A DNA stretch of 7,210 nt from UBA12158 sp035562735 (GCA_035562735.1 DATMWB010000047.1:1-7210); one strand, 5' to 3'. Counted from the stretch's first letter, positions 1-5,493 are shown. The notes: generated by a model not told the origin, from the letters alone. Made by a program: numbers and translations.

Positions 1-30
1 TGAAAATAGAACTGCTAAAGTGTTACCTTA

Positions 31-58
31 TTAATAATTAATAACTTAATAATTAATA
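31..58. repeat. AT-only 13-bp direct repeat upstream of the cohesin gene
   Basis: TTAATAATTAATA occurs at 31-43 and again, identically, at 46-58, giving a 15-bp period. Each copy is nearly self-complementary. The pair ends 10 bases before the cohesin start codon, so it overlaps where a promoter would lie. A TTAATA (31-36), 17-base spacer, TAATAG (54-59) pairing could be a poor sigma-70-type promoter, but in sequence this AT-rich the assignment is weak. The repeat is seen directly; any regulatory role is inference. The remaining bases of 1-68 show no gene or clear site. Confidence 0.5.
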
Positions 59-68
59 GTACTTTGTA

Positions 69-752
69 ATGAAAAAAATATTCTGCCTAATACTGTTGCT
101 TTTAAACTTAATTGTGGTTAGACCGGCATATGCTGCTGGACCGATGCTTAAATTCACGCCGAGTTCAGGAACCTATACTAATGGCAGTACTTTTCAAGTG
201 ACGCTTGGAGTGGATTCGGGAACTGAGAAATCACAGGGTGTTGATGCATGGGTGACTTTTGATTCAAATCTTCTCGAGGTCGTCTCGATTGAAACAGCGC
301 CGACACCTGCTTTTAGTTTCGCGCTAGGCAAAAACATTTATAATGATACTGGAAAATTTGATATATCCTGTAGTTCAACAGATATGGGTACCTATGAGGC
401 AAAGACTTTACTTGGAGATTTGGTAGTGGTGACATTTAGAGCCAAATCAACTGGGACTGCAAATGTAAATTTTTCATGTACCGCAGGTTCGACAATAGAT
501 TCAAATATTTTTAATATGTCAGCAAGTGATGTCATAAATTGCGCCTTAAATCAAAACGGTGTTTATACGATTGAAGCTGGTGGGGGAACGACAGCTGATC
601 CAACTGCAACTCCAGCTCCAACAACAAGTGGGGGTGGTGAAACAACTGATGATGAAGAATTGCCTCAAACAGGTGCTGTTGAAACAACAGTTGCCTTGCT
701 GGTATTTGGATTAGTTGGAGTATTAGCTTCACTAGCACTTCGCTTTTTATGA
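69..752 (+). CDS. Secreted cohesin-domain surface protein with LPQTG-type C-terminal anchor
   Basis: This is a 227-residue exported protein. Residues 1-22 form a signal peptide (MKK, then a Leu/Ile-rich core) with an AYA-A cleavage site. Residues 25-169 look like a cohesin or cohesin-like beta sandwich: an FTPSSG opening, the FQVTLGVDSG strand, QGVDAWVTFDSNLLEVVSI, then LGDLVVVTFRAKSTGTANV, which is the usual cohesin strand order. In this family the fold binds dockerin modules. A Thr/Pro/Gly and acidic linker (about 170-197) leads to LPQTG (198-202), a hydrophobic segment (206-223) and a very short tail with one Arg. That is sortase-signal-like, but the positive tail is weak, so it may simply be a membrane anchor. 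No Shine-Dalgarno precedes the ATG. The next gene, which carries dockerin-like loops, starts within its stop codon, suggesting co-expression and possibly direct partnership. The domain call is from pattern recognition. Confidence 0.82.
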   Translation: MKKIFCLILLLLNLIVVRPAYAAGPMLKFTPSSGTYTNGSTFQVTLGVDSGTEKSQGVDAWVTFDSNLLEVVSIETAPTPAFSFALGKNIYNDTGKFDISCSSTDMGTYEAKTLLGDLVVVTFRAKSTGTANVNFSCTAGSTIDSNIFNMSASDVINCALNQNGVYTIEAGGGTTADPTATPAPTTSGGGETTDDEELPQTGAVETTVALLVFGLVGVLASLALRFL

Positions 753-1447
753 ACAAGAATAAGTTATCGATAAAGTCGGTGATTGTGTTTATCATATTAA
801 TTTTGGTAGGAGTTTTGGGTGTTTTAGGTATAAATACGGCAAAAACTTATTTAAGTGGTGCAGCTGGGGATACAGTAGCCAAAAATGTTTTGGCAAAGCC
901 AAATGATGATGGAAAAAGTGTTGTAATAACTTGGCAGACTGATAAACCAGCGATTGGGGTTGTGGAATATGGAACTACACCAGCAAGTCTTTTACTTAGG
1001 GCTCCAGAAAGTGAACAAACAATAAGTCATTCTTTGACTTTGACACCACTCAAATCAAATACAAATTATTATTTTAGAATTAAAGTAGGGGATGATATTT
1101 ATGATAATAATGGTATCCCTTATTCCTTTAAGACGAAAGGTGGGACGGCAGTGACTCCAACCGTGTCGGTTAAGCCAACGGTGGCATTGGTTCCTACAGC
1201 AGCTACTTCGACTTCTTCAACGGGGACTACAACATGTAATAGGACTACTGATTATAATAAGGATGGTATTGTAAACAGCTTGGATTATATGTCTTGCTTG
1301 AAAAAAAATTCTTCAGGGGTTGTAACAACTCCAAATCCAATTCCAACCGCAACCACTTCCAATCCTTGCCCGGCTGGTGTTGACTATAATAAAGATGGGG
1401 TAATTAACAGCATGGATAAGATAAAGTGTTTGAGTGATCAAAACTAA
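749..1447 (+). CDS. Membrane-anchored protein with fibronectin-III-like domain and two dockerin-like calcium loops
   Basis: This 232-residue protein starts at an ATG overlapping the cohesin stop (ATGA), so translational coupling is likely. Residues 9-29 are one hydrophobic segment, a signal anchor with the rest outside. Residues about 45-130 resemble a fibronectin-III or purple acid phosphatase N-terminal-like domain: VVITWQTDKPAIGVVEYG early, then HSLTLTPLKSNTNYYFRI. A Thr/Val/Pro/Ser linker follows. Two calcium-loop segments match the dockerin type I pattern DxNxDGxxxxxD: DYNKDGIVNSLD (168-179) and DYNKDGVINSMD (212-223). Each sits between cysteines at the same spacing (C163/C183 and C207/C227). 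Classical dockerins have two such segments about 22-24 residues apart. Here the loops start 44 residues apart with a Thr/Pro-rich spacer, so they may act as separate half-dockerins. Binding to the upstream cohesin is inferred. No catalytic domain is visible. Confidence 0.8.
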   Translation: MNKNKLSIKSVIVFIILILVGVLGVLGINTAKTYLSGAAGDTVAKNVLAKPNDDGKSVVITWQTDKPAIGVVEYGTTPASLLLRAPESEQTISHSLTLTPLKSNTNYYFRIKVGDDIYDNNGIPYSFKTKGGTAVTPTVSVKPTVALVPTAATSTSSTGTTTCNRTTDYNKDGIVNSLDYMSCLKKNSSGVVTTPNPIPTATTSNPCPAGVDYNKDGVINSMDKIKCLSDQN

Positions 1448-1515
1448 AAGCATTTACAAGATAAAATAACTAGTATTGTGTAGAGTTTGTTTGATTTAAC
1501 GTGTAGAATTTAAGA

Positions 1516-2427
1516 GTGAAAAGAAAGGGTGTAGGTCATCATACTTTTATTTTTGTAGGGTTATCTGTTATAGCTTTGTCTCTGTTTTTGATGTCTAGAG
1601 TTGCTAGTGAAGTAGAAGAGGATTCTAGGATATTAGGAGTTCATAATTTGCCAACGGCAACTCCAACTCCAAAGCCAACGGCAACTCCAACTCCAAAGCC
1701 AACTACGTCTGTCTGTATTAGGGATGGATTGAGTACTTCAAACCCAGGGATGTGTTGTAGTGGGAAAGCAACTTATGTTTGGTCTTCATATGTTTGTGGC
1801 GAGGTAAAACCAACAGCAACTCCAACCCCTAAGGTTATAAGTTACCCAACGGTAAAAGTTACCCCAAGACCTACGCTAGTATCAACAGATAAAATGTCTG
1901 TGTCACCTACACCCAAAATATTTATTTATCCAACTCCAACTATTAGTTTTCAGTCAGTAACTCCAACAAAAACTGTAAAAAGTTGTGCGACTGCAGTTTT
2001 GGATGTTGATTGTATTGGGATAGATGGAAAGACCTGTAAATGGTTTAAGGGTACTGATTGTGTTTGGGTGTGTAATAGAAATTGTGTTGAGGTCAAAAAA
2101 TGTCAGGTGATGAATTTGGGAACAAGTTGTACAAATGACAAGGGTCAAAGTTGTCAACAACGTCAAAATTCAGACTGTTCAACTAGTTGTGATTTAAATT
2201 GTAAGAATAGTGTTGTTACAAATTTTAGTTCTATCTTTAGAGTAGAAAAAAAGAACGCTTGTAACTTTGGGGTTGATCATAATAAGGATGGAGTTATCAA
2301 TAGTCTTGATATTGTATTTTGTAATAAAAAATCTGTTACAGAGGTGACTATAAACTCGGTTGTCGATAGAGTGAAAACCAATATTCCACTTTGGTTTGAA
2401 TGGATAACGGCTAAGTTTGGGTGGTAG
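1516..2427 (+). CDS. Membrane-anchored Cys-rich Thr/Pro-rich surface protein with one dockerin-like loop
   Basis: This 303-residue protein starts at GTG. An in-frame TAG at 1504-1506 rules out an earlier start, and the next ATG would remove the membrane segment. Residues 10-27 are a single hydrophobic anchor. Thr/Pro linkers (45-64, 98-106, 110-153) separate a small Cys group (C67, C80, C81, C94) from a tandem pair of six-cysteine modules (157-190 and 196-229) with identical spacing. A dockerin-like calcium loop, DHNKDGVINSLD (254-265), lies between C249 and C269 exactly as in the previous protein. The C-terminus (289-303) is rich in aromatic residues (W293, F294, W296, F301, W303). Eighteen cysteines outside the membrane imply disulfides, hence a secreted location. 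I do not recognise the whole protein. Neighbours suggest an extracellular attachment role (inference). There is no clear Shine-Dalgarno; the 68-base gap before it shows no convincing promoter. Confidence 0.75.
   Translation: MKRKGVGHHTFIFVGLSVIALSLFLMSRVASEVEEDSRILGVHNLPTATPTPKPTATPTPKPTTSVCIRDGLSTSNPGMCCSGKATYVWSSYVCGEVKPTATPTPKVISYPTVKVTPRPTLVSTDKMSVSPTPKIFIYPTPTISFQSVTPTKTVKSCATAVLDVDCIGIDGKTCKWFKGTDCVWVCNRNCVEVKKCQVMNLGTSCTNDKGQSCQQRQNSDCSTSCDLNCKNSVVTNFSSIFRVEKKNACNFGVDHNKDGVINSLDIVFCNKKSVTEVTINSVVDRVKTNIPLWFEWITAKFGW
1651..1698 (+). repeat. Tandem 24-bp repeat coding a Thr/Pro linker
   Basis: Two identical 24-bp units (1651-1674 and 1675-1698) code for the linker unit PTATPTPK in the third surface gene. 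A degenerate copy, also reading PTATPTPK, lies at 1810-1833. Perfect identity of the first two at DNA level suggests recent slippage duplication, so linker length probably varies between strains (inference). Confidence 0.85.
1984..2202 (+). repeat. Tandem duplicated six-cysteine protein module
   Basis: Within the third surface protein, residues 157-190 and 196-229 each follow C-x8-C-x7-C-x7-C-x3-C-x3-C with no deviation. The cysteines are 157, 166, 174, 182, 186, 190 and 196, 205, 213, 221, 225, 229. Apart from cysteines and a few positions (D/N-x-K-G-type turn before the third Cys, D before the fourth) the copies are diverged, so the spacing is conserved rather than a recent duplication. I do not recognise a named family. 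Three disulfides per module are likely (inference). Confidence 0.8.
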
Positions 2428-2443
2428 TTGAATGGATTGAGTG

Positions 2444-2472
2444 TTTACAAGTAATCGTCTTACGGGTAAAAT
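2444..2472 (+). promoter_or_regulatory. Sigma-70-type promoter for rpsU
   Basis: TTTACA (2444-2449) and TAAAAT (2467-2472) are separated by 17 bases, each hexamer matching the consensus at five of six positions. Transcription would begin near 2479, leaving a leader of only about 20 bases that is mostly the ribosome binding site. It lies in the 71-base gap between the surface locus and rpsU, where I see no hairpin terminator. Confidence 0.65.
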
Positions 2473-2483
2473 AGGGCTTGTAT

Positions 2484-2494
2484 TAAGGAGGTGA
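2484..2494 (+). promoter_or_regulatory. Full-length Shine-Dalgarno of rpsU
   Basis: TAAGGAGGTGA is complementary to the standard bacterial 16S rRNA 3' end over 11 bases, and the GGAGG core is 7 bases before the ATG, which is near-optimal. It fixes the rpsU start at 2499. No other gene in the window has a comparable site. Confidence 0.9.
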
Positions 2495-2498
2495 GCTA

Positions 2499-2714
2499 AT
2501 GGCAATTATTGTCAAAAGAAAAAAAGGAGAATCAAAAGACGATATTATTGGTAAATTCCGTAGACTATGTCTAGAGGAGGATATTACCGAAGAAGTAAGA
2601 AAGAGGGCAGCGTATGCCAAGCCTTCTATTGGTCGTTATGCAAAAAAGAAAATTATCTTGTGGCGCGAAAAATGTCGCAAGAGAGCAAAGAAATCAAGAA
2701 AATATGTTGCGTAA
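2499..2714 (+). CDS. rpsU: 30S ribosomal protein bS21
   Basis: This small basic protein of 71 residues belongs to the bS21 family, which sits on the 30S platform next to the 16S rRNA 3' end and affects initiation. The N-terminal MAIIVKRKKGES, FRRLCLEEDITEEVRKR, and Lys/Arg-rich tail (KKIILWREKCRKRAKKSRK) follow the family layout of two helices plus a basic C-terminus. The length is normal. It has its own promoter and a strong Shine-Dalgarno, and its last 11 bases overlap the next gene. Given the otherwise Shine-Dalgarno-poor window, autoregulation by bS21 levels is plausible (inference). Confidence 0.95.
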   Translation: MAIIVKRKKGESKDDIIGKFRRLCLEEDITEEVRKRAAYAKPSIGRYAKKKIILWREKCRKRAKKSRKYVA

Positions 2715-3138
2715 TCGTATAAAGACAGAGGCAGTTGAAGCCTTAAAATCGGGTGACAAAAAGAGAGTAGAAGTACTAAGATTTTTGGTGTCATTGATTG
2801 ATAAGAGGGAACTTCAACTGCCTCCTGACGGTTTGAATGAAGTGGAAGAGGTAAATGTATTAAGAAAAGAGTTGAGAAATAAGCAAGAAGCTAGAGAAAT
2901 GTTTTTAAAAGCTGGTAGAGAAGATTTGGTCAAAGAACAGGATTATGAAATTTTGGTGGTTAAAGAATATCTCCCCAAAGAGATGGAGGAAAAAGAAATT
3001 AAGGATATAGTTGAAAAGATAGTGGTTGAAAAAGGAAAGAATTTTGGAATAGTTATGGGGGAGACGATGAAGATGTTGGCTGGAAAAACAAGTGGAGATG
3101 TGGTGTCCAAGATAGTTAAGGAAGTAATGGGAAACTAG
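2704..3138 (+). CDS. GatB/YqeY domain-containing protein
   Basis: The 144-residue protein matches the YqeY family, the free-standing relative of the C-terminal tail domain of the GatB amidotransferase subunit. Visible family features are the N-terminal MLRNRIKTEAVEALKSGDK segment with VLRFLVSLID, the long helical LRKELRNKQEA region, EYLPKEM, and the GIVMGETMKMLAGKTSGDVVSKIVKE ending split between the Gly-rich turn and the last helix. I chose ATG 2704: the open frame extends upstream to 2614, but that part reads rpsU out of frame and does not resemble the family, while from 2704 the length is normal (about 147). It overlaps rpsU by 11 bases, and rpsU-yqeY adjacency is common in bacteria. Its molecular role is poorly defined; a link to tRNA-dependent amidation is only by homology. 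Confidence 0.88.
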   Translation: MLRNRIKTEAVEALKSGDKKRVEVLRFLVSLIDKRELQLPPDGLNEVEEVNVLRKELRNKQEAREMFLKAGREDLVKEQDYEILVVKEYLPKEMEEKEIKDIVEKIVVEKGKNFGIVMGETMKMLAGKTSGDVVSKIVKEVMGN

Positions 3139-3155
3139 ATTCCTTAAAAGATAAA

Positions 3156-3515
3156 ATGAAGAATGTAATTCTAATCAAACATCCTAAGAATTGGGGTCTT
3201 GATGAGAGTTTGGTGTTAAATAAAGCTAGGAAAGCGTTGATAAATTTTAAATTAGAAAACATTGAGTTAAGCATTGTTTTTGTTGGTCGAAAGAAGGCAA
3301 AGGAATTAAATATAAGATATAGAGGTAAGGATTATATTCCACAGGTTTTAGGTTTTCCCTTGTCAAGAGAAAAAGATGCTGACGGATTTATAAGGCTTGG
3401 TGATGTGGTGATTTGTACTCAAAAATTAAAATATGAAGAAAAATTTTTAAAAAAAAGTCGAGACGAAATTCTTGGTGAATGGATGAAGCATGGTGTTGAA
3501 AATCTGTTGAAATGA
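3156..3515 (+). CDS. ybeY: YbeY-like protein lacking the complete zinc-binding motif
   Basis: YbeY is a zinc-dependent endoribonuclease acting in 16S rRNA 3'-end maturation and ribosome quality control. The 119-residue product shows the family core: the ELSIVFVGRKKAKELNIRYR strand-helix with the conserved YR-G-KD turn (55-59), IPQVLGFPL where the family has T-[DN]-VLSFP, and RLGDVVICTQ (80-89) for LGDI-I. The usual C-terminal H-G-x-L-H-L-x-G-x-D-H motif is missing its second and third histidines. Only H112-G113 remains, followed by VENLLK and a TGA stop. Neither other frame restores the motif downstream. It may be a genuinely divergent or inactive form, or a truncated gene. It follows the YqeY gene by 17 bases, probably in the same transcript, fitting a ribosome-related operon with rpsU. 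Confidence 0.78.
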   Translation: MKNVILIKHPKNWGLDESLVLNKARKALINFKLENIELSIVFVGRKKAKELNIRYRGKDYIPQVLGFPLSREKDADGFIRLGDVVICTQKLKYEEKFLKKSRDEILGEWMKHGVENLLK

Positions 3516-3529
3516 TGTAGTTTGTGATG

Positions 3530-3558
3530 TTGTTAAAGTGGTCTATTTTTGGTTAAAT
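3530..3558 (+). promoter_or_regulatory. Possible promoter for dnaX
   Basis: TTGTTA (3530-3535), 17 bases, then TTAAAT (3553-3558) is a moderate sigma-70-type match in the 50-base gap after ybeY. The -10 would place the transcript start at about the dnaX ATG (3566), implying a leaderless or nearly leaderless mRNA, consistent with no Shine-Dalgarno there. AT-rich sequence makes chance matches common. Confidence 0.3.
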
Positions 3559-3565
3559 TACGCAG

Positions 3566-5083
3566 ATGTCAGTTTTTCATTTAAAATATAGACCAAGTAA
3601 AATAACGGAATTAGATTTACCTGAAGTATCCGATAAAATAAAAAGTATTGTTTTAAGTAATAATGATTTTCAATCACTTCTTTTTGCTGGTCCAAAGGGG
3701 TCAGGGAAAACATCAGCGGCAAGAATATTGGCAAAGTCTGTTAACTGTTTAAAATTAAAAGATGCTGAGGCTTGTGGTAAATGTGAGAATTGCTTAGAAA
3801 TTGAAAAGGGAAATAGTCTTGATATTTTAGAGATTGATGCCGCTTCAAATAGGGGAATTGATGATGTCAGGAGCTTAAAGGAAAATGCCTATTTGTCACC
3901 AATAAGACTTAAGAAAAAAATCTTTATTATTGACGAGGTACACATGCTGACAAAGGAGGCGTTTAATGCACTTTTAAAGCTAATCGAGGAGCCACCGAAA
4001 GACACTTTGTTTATTTTATGTACAACTGATGCCCAAAAAATTCCGGAAACAGTATTGTCTAGATTGTTGAAAGTGAATTTTAGAAAAGGAAAGTTAGAAG
4101 AACTTAATAAATCTTTAGAAAAAATAATTAAGGGTGAAAAAATCGAGATAAATAGTGATGCAGTGGAAATGTTGGTGGCAAATTCTGACGGAAGTTTTAG
4201 AAATTTACAGCGTACTTTTAACGAAATATTTTTGCAGTTCGGGGATAAGATTGATATTGATAATGTAAAAACTTATTATGCAACAATTAGGGGTGAATAT
4301 CAGGCCGATGAATTAGAAAATGATTTACATGATGATTTGAAGATAGTGTTTGACAAATTGGAGATTATGGCCGAGAAAGGTGTGGATTTTGGTGAATTAA
4401 GATTAAAATGGCTACAGTATTTTCACCAGAAGTTATTAATTGATTTGAATAATGTTGAGTTAAAAAGAAGGATAGAAATTTTAGTGAAGGCTGGTGAAAT
4501 GGAGAAGTTGTCGACGATTGAACAGCTTCCCTTGGAGTTGGCAGTTATTGAAATGATGGAGAAGAAAGAGAGTAGAAACGAGAAACTTGAAACTAGAAAT
4601 GAGAAAAAAAATGAAGAAAAGAAGGTAGTTGATAATTCTTGGGAAGAAAAAAAGATAGAGAAAGAAAAAGAAATTGAAAAAAAGATTGTCGAAGCGGTAA
4701 AGGAAGTGGAAACGAAACCAAAGATAAGTGTTGAGATTGCTGAAGTACAAGAAAAATGGGGGGAGATACTAGGGGCAGTTAAACCCTATAATCATTCAGT
4801 AGAAGCCTTTTTACGAGCTGCTAGACCTAAAAAAATGACCGACGAGGGGCTGGTCATTGAAGTTTTTTACAAGTTCCATAAAGAAAAGCTTGAGGAAGCG
4901 AAGAATCGAAAAATTGTTGAAATTGGATTAGACAAAGTATTTGGAGGTTTTTTGAATTTTAATTGTGTATTGAGTGATGGAGAGAATAAAAAATCAACTC
5001 CACTAACCGTTGTAAAAAACGATAATCAGAAAGTAATGTCTGAAGCAGAGATTTACGATGTTGCCAAAGATATATTTGGATGA
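3566..5083 (+). CDS. dnaX: DNA polymerase III gamma/tau subunit (clamp-loader ATPase)
   Basis: This is the core ATPase of the clamp loader that places the sliding clamp on DNA. In the 505 residues, HLKYRPSKITEL (5-16) is the typical DnaX N-terminus. Walker A is GPKGSGKT (42-49), the zinc module cysteines are C61, C70, C73 and C76, and Walker B is IFIIDEVH (119-126). NALLKLIEEPP follows, then sensor 1 CTTDAQKIP and the arginine finger S165-R166, where the usual SRC/SRF is SRL. Helical domains II and III run to about 330. A Lys/Glu-rich linker (about 330-388) precedes a C-terminal domain starting near W398 that resembles the DnaX domain of tau-type proteins. The full-length product is tau-like, and A-runs in the linker could give shorter forms. 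The stop overlaps the next start (ATGA). The cluster with ybaB and recR is the classic bacterial arrangement. No Shine-Dalgarno is visible. Confidence 0.96.
   Translation: MSVFHLKYRPSKITELDLPEVSDKIKSIVLSNNDFQSLLFAGPKGSGKTSAARILAKSVNCLKLKDAEACGKCENCLEIEKGNSLDILEIDAASNRGIDDVRSLKENAYLSPIRLKKKIFIIDEVHMLTKEAFNALLKLIEEPPKDTLFILCTTDAQKIPETVLSRLLKVNFRKGKLEELNKSLEKIIKGEKIEINSDAVEMLVANSDGSFRNLQRTFNEIFLQFGDKIDIDNVKTYYATIRGEYQADELENDLHDDLKIVFDKLEIMAEKGVDFGELRLKWLQYFHQKLLIDLNNVELKRRIEILVKAGEMEKLSTIEQLPLELAVIEMMEKKESRNEKLETRNEKKNEEKKVVDNSWEEKKIEKEKEIEKKIVEAVKEVETKPKISVEIAEVQEKWGEILGAVKPYNHSVEAFLRAARPKKMTDEGLVIEVFYKFHKEKLEEAKNRKIVEIGLDKVFGGFLNFNCVLSDGENKKSTPLTVVKNDNQKVMSEAEIYDVAKDIFG
4571..4607 (+). repeat. 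Imperfect 21-bp-period repeat in the dnaX linker
   Basis: The 16-base segments at 4571-4586 and 4592-4607 match at 13 positions with a 21-base (7-codon) period, coding RNEKLETRNEK. The unit is in frame and confined to the charged linker, where insertion is likely tolerated. Similar Arg-Asn-Glu-Lys runs are familiar to me from other Patescibacteria proteins, but that memory is not verified here. Confidence 0.55.
4604..4684 (+). promoter_or_regulatory. Candidate slippage sites in dnaX (gamma-like products)
   Basis: Three A-runs lie in the linker: A8 at 4604-4611, and two heptamers A-AAA-AAG in the dnaX reading frame at 4648-4654 and 4678-4684. The heptamer is the same slippery sequence and phase as E. 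coli dnaX. Reading -1 after the A8 run meets TGA at once (4612-4614, product about 349 residues). After the second run TGA comes at 4675-4677 (about 370 residues), after the third at 4732-4734 (about 389). All products would keep the ATPase and domain III and lose the C-terminal domain. No stimulatory hairpin or upstream Shine-Dalgarno-like element was confirmed. Slippage is inference. Confidence 0.4.
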
Positions 5084-5457
5084 CGGAGAAAGGTAATTTC
5101 TCAAAAGATACACAACTACTTGTTAGAAGGATACAAAAAGAAAGATGCTATTTAGCACCTGATTTGTTATTGGAAATATTTCATCACGAACCACCTAAGA
5201 GGGAATTGGTGGCGGTTGGGATTGTGCCAGGTGATTTTAGGTATGCACTTGGATTGAGTTTACCAGGGCATGCGGCAATACACAGCGTTAGATTTAATTT
5301 ATTTGGAAATGGAGGAGATAGGGATGCAAGAGATAGTGTGATTCATTTTTTAGATAATACTGAACTTGAAATTGTTGATGACTTGATCTTTGGAAAGGAA
5401 AAAGGAAGGATTGAGAGATTGATTGTAAATAGAAGAAAAAAATATTTAGGTAAGTGA
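5080..5457 (+). CDS. Hypothetical protein between dnaX and ybaB
   Basis: A 125-residue soluble protein that I do not recognise. Its ATG overlaps the dnaX stop (ATGA), so it is probably translationally coupled to dnaX. There is no signal peptide or membrane segment and one cysteine (C23). The N-terminus is basic and helical (QLLVRRIQKERCYLAPDLL). The middle reads like alternating strands, with LVAVGIVPGDFRYALGLSLPGHAAIHSV and a Gly/Asp loop FGNGGDRDARDSV, and the C-terminus is basic (RIERLIVNRRKK). The coding potential is good: a clean frame, normal composition, and tight packing between two conserved genes. Position suggests a replication or repair accessory role, but that rests on context only. 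Confidence 0.75.
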   Translation: MTEKGNFSKDTQLLVRRIQKERCYLAPDLLLEIFHHEPPKRELVAVGIVPGDFRYALGLSLPGHAAIHSVRFNLFGNGGDRDARDSVIHFLDNTELEIVDDLIFGKEKGRIERLIVNRRKKYLGK

Positions 5458-5493
5458 TAAAATTAGGAGTTAAATTAATTTTTAAATAAAAAT

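Noticed and set aside
1453..1479. TTTACA followed by TATTGT as a promoter for the third surface gene
   Set aside because: The spacer is only 15 bases and the -10 is poor; no better pairing was found in the gap.
1651..1698. Short tandem repeat as a CRISPR fragment
   Set aside because: Units are contiguous without spacers and code an in-frame Thr/Pro linker.
1953..2505. Reverse-strand frames opposite the third surface gene
   Set aside because: No domain or ribosome site; the sense frame has regular Cys spacing, a calcium loop and a membrane anchor.
2614..2703. Longer N-terminus for the YqeY-domain gene starting at 2614
   Set aside because: It reads rpsU codons in another frame, does not resemble the family, and would make the protein about 30 residues too long; ATG 2704 fits the family start.
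3513..3515. TGA at the ybeY end as a recoded glycine (code 25)
   Set aside because: Read-through does not give the missing His motif, and TGA ends the cohesin gene, dnaX and the gene at 5080 at sensible lengths.
4481..4750. Phe/Leu-rich reverse-strand open frame opposite dnaX
   Set aside because: Composition is the antisense of the Lys/Glu linker; there is no start signal or recognisable domain.
5465..5469. AGGAG as ribosome binding site of ybaB
   Set aside because: It is 24 bases from the ATG, too far for normal use.
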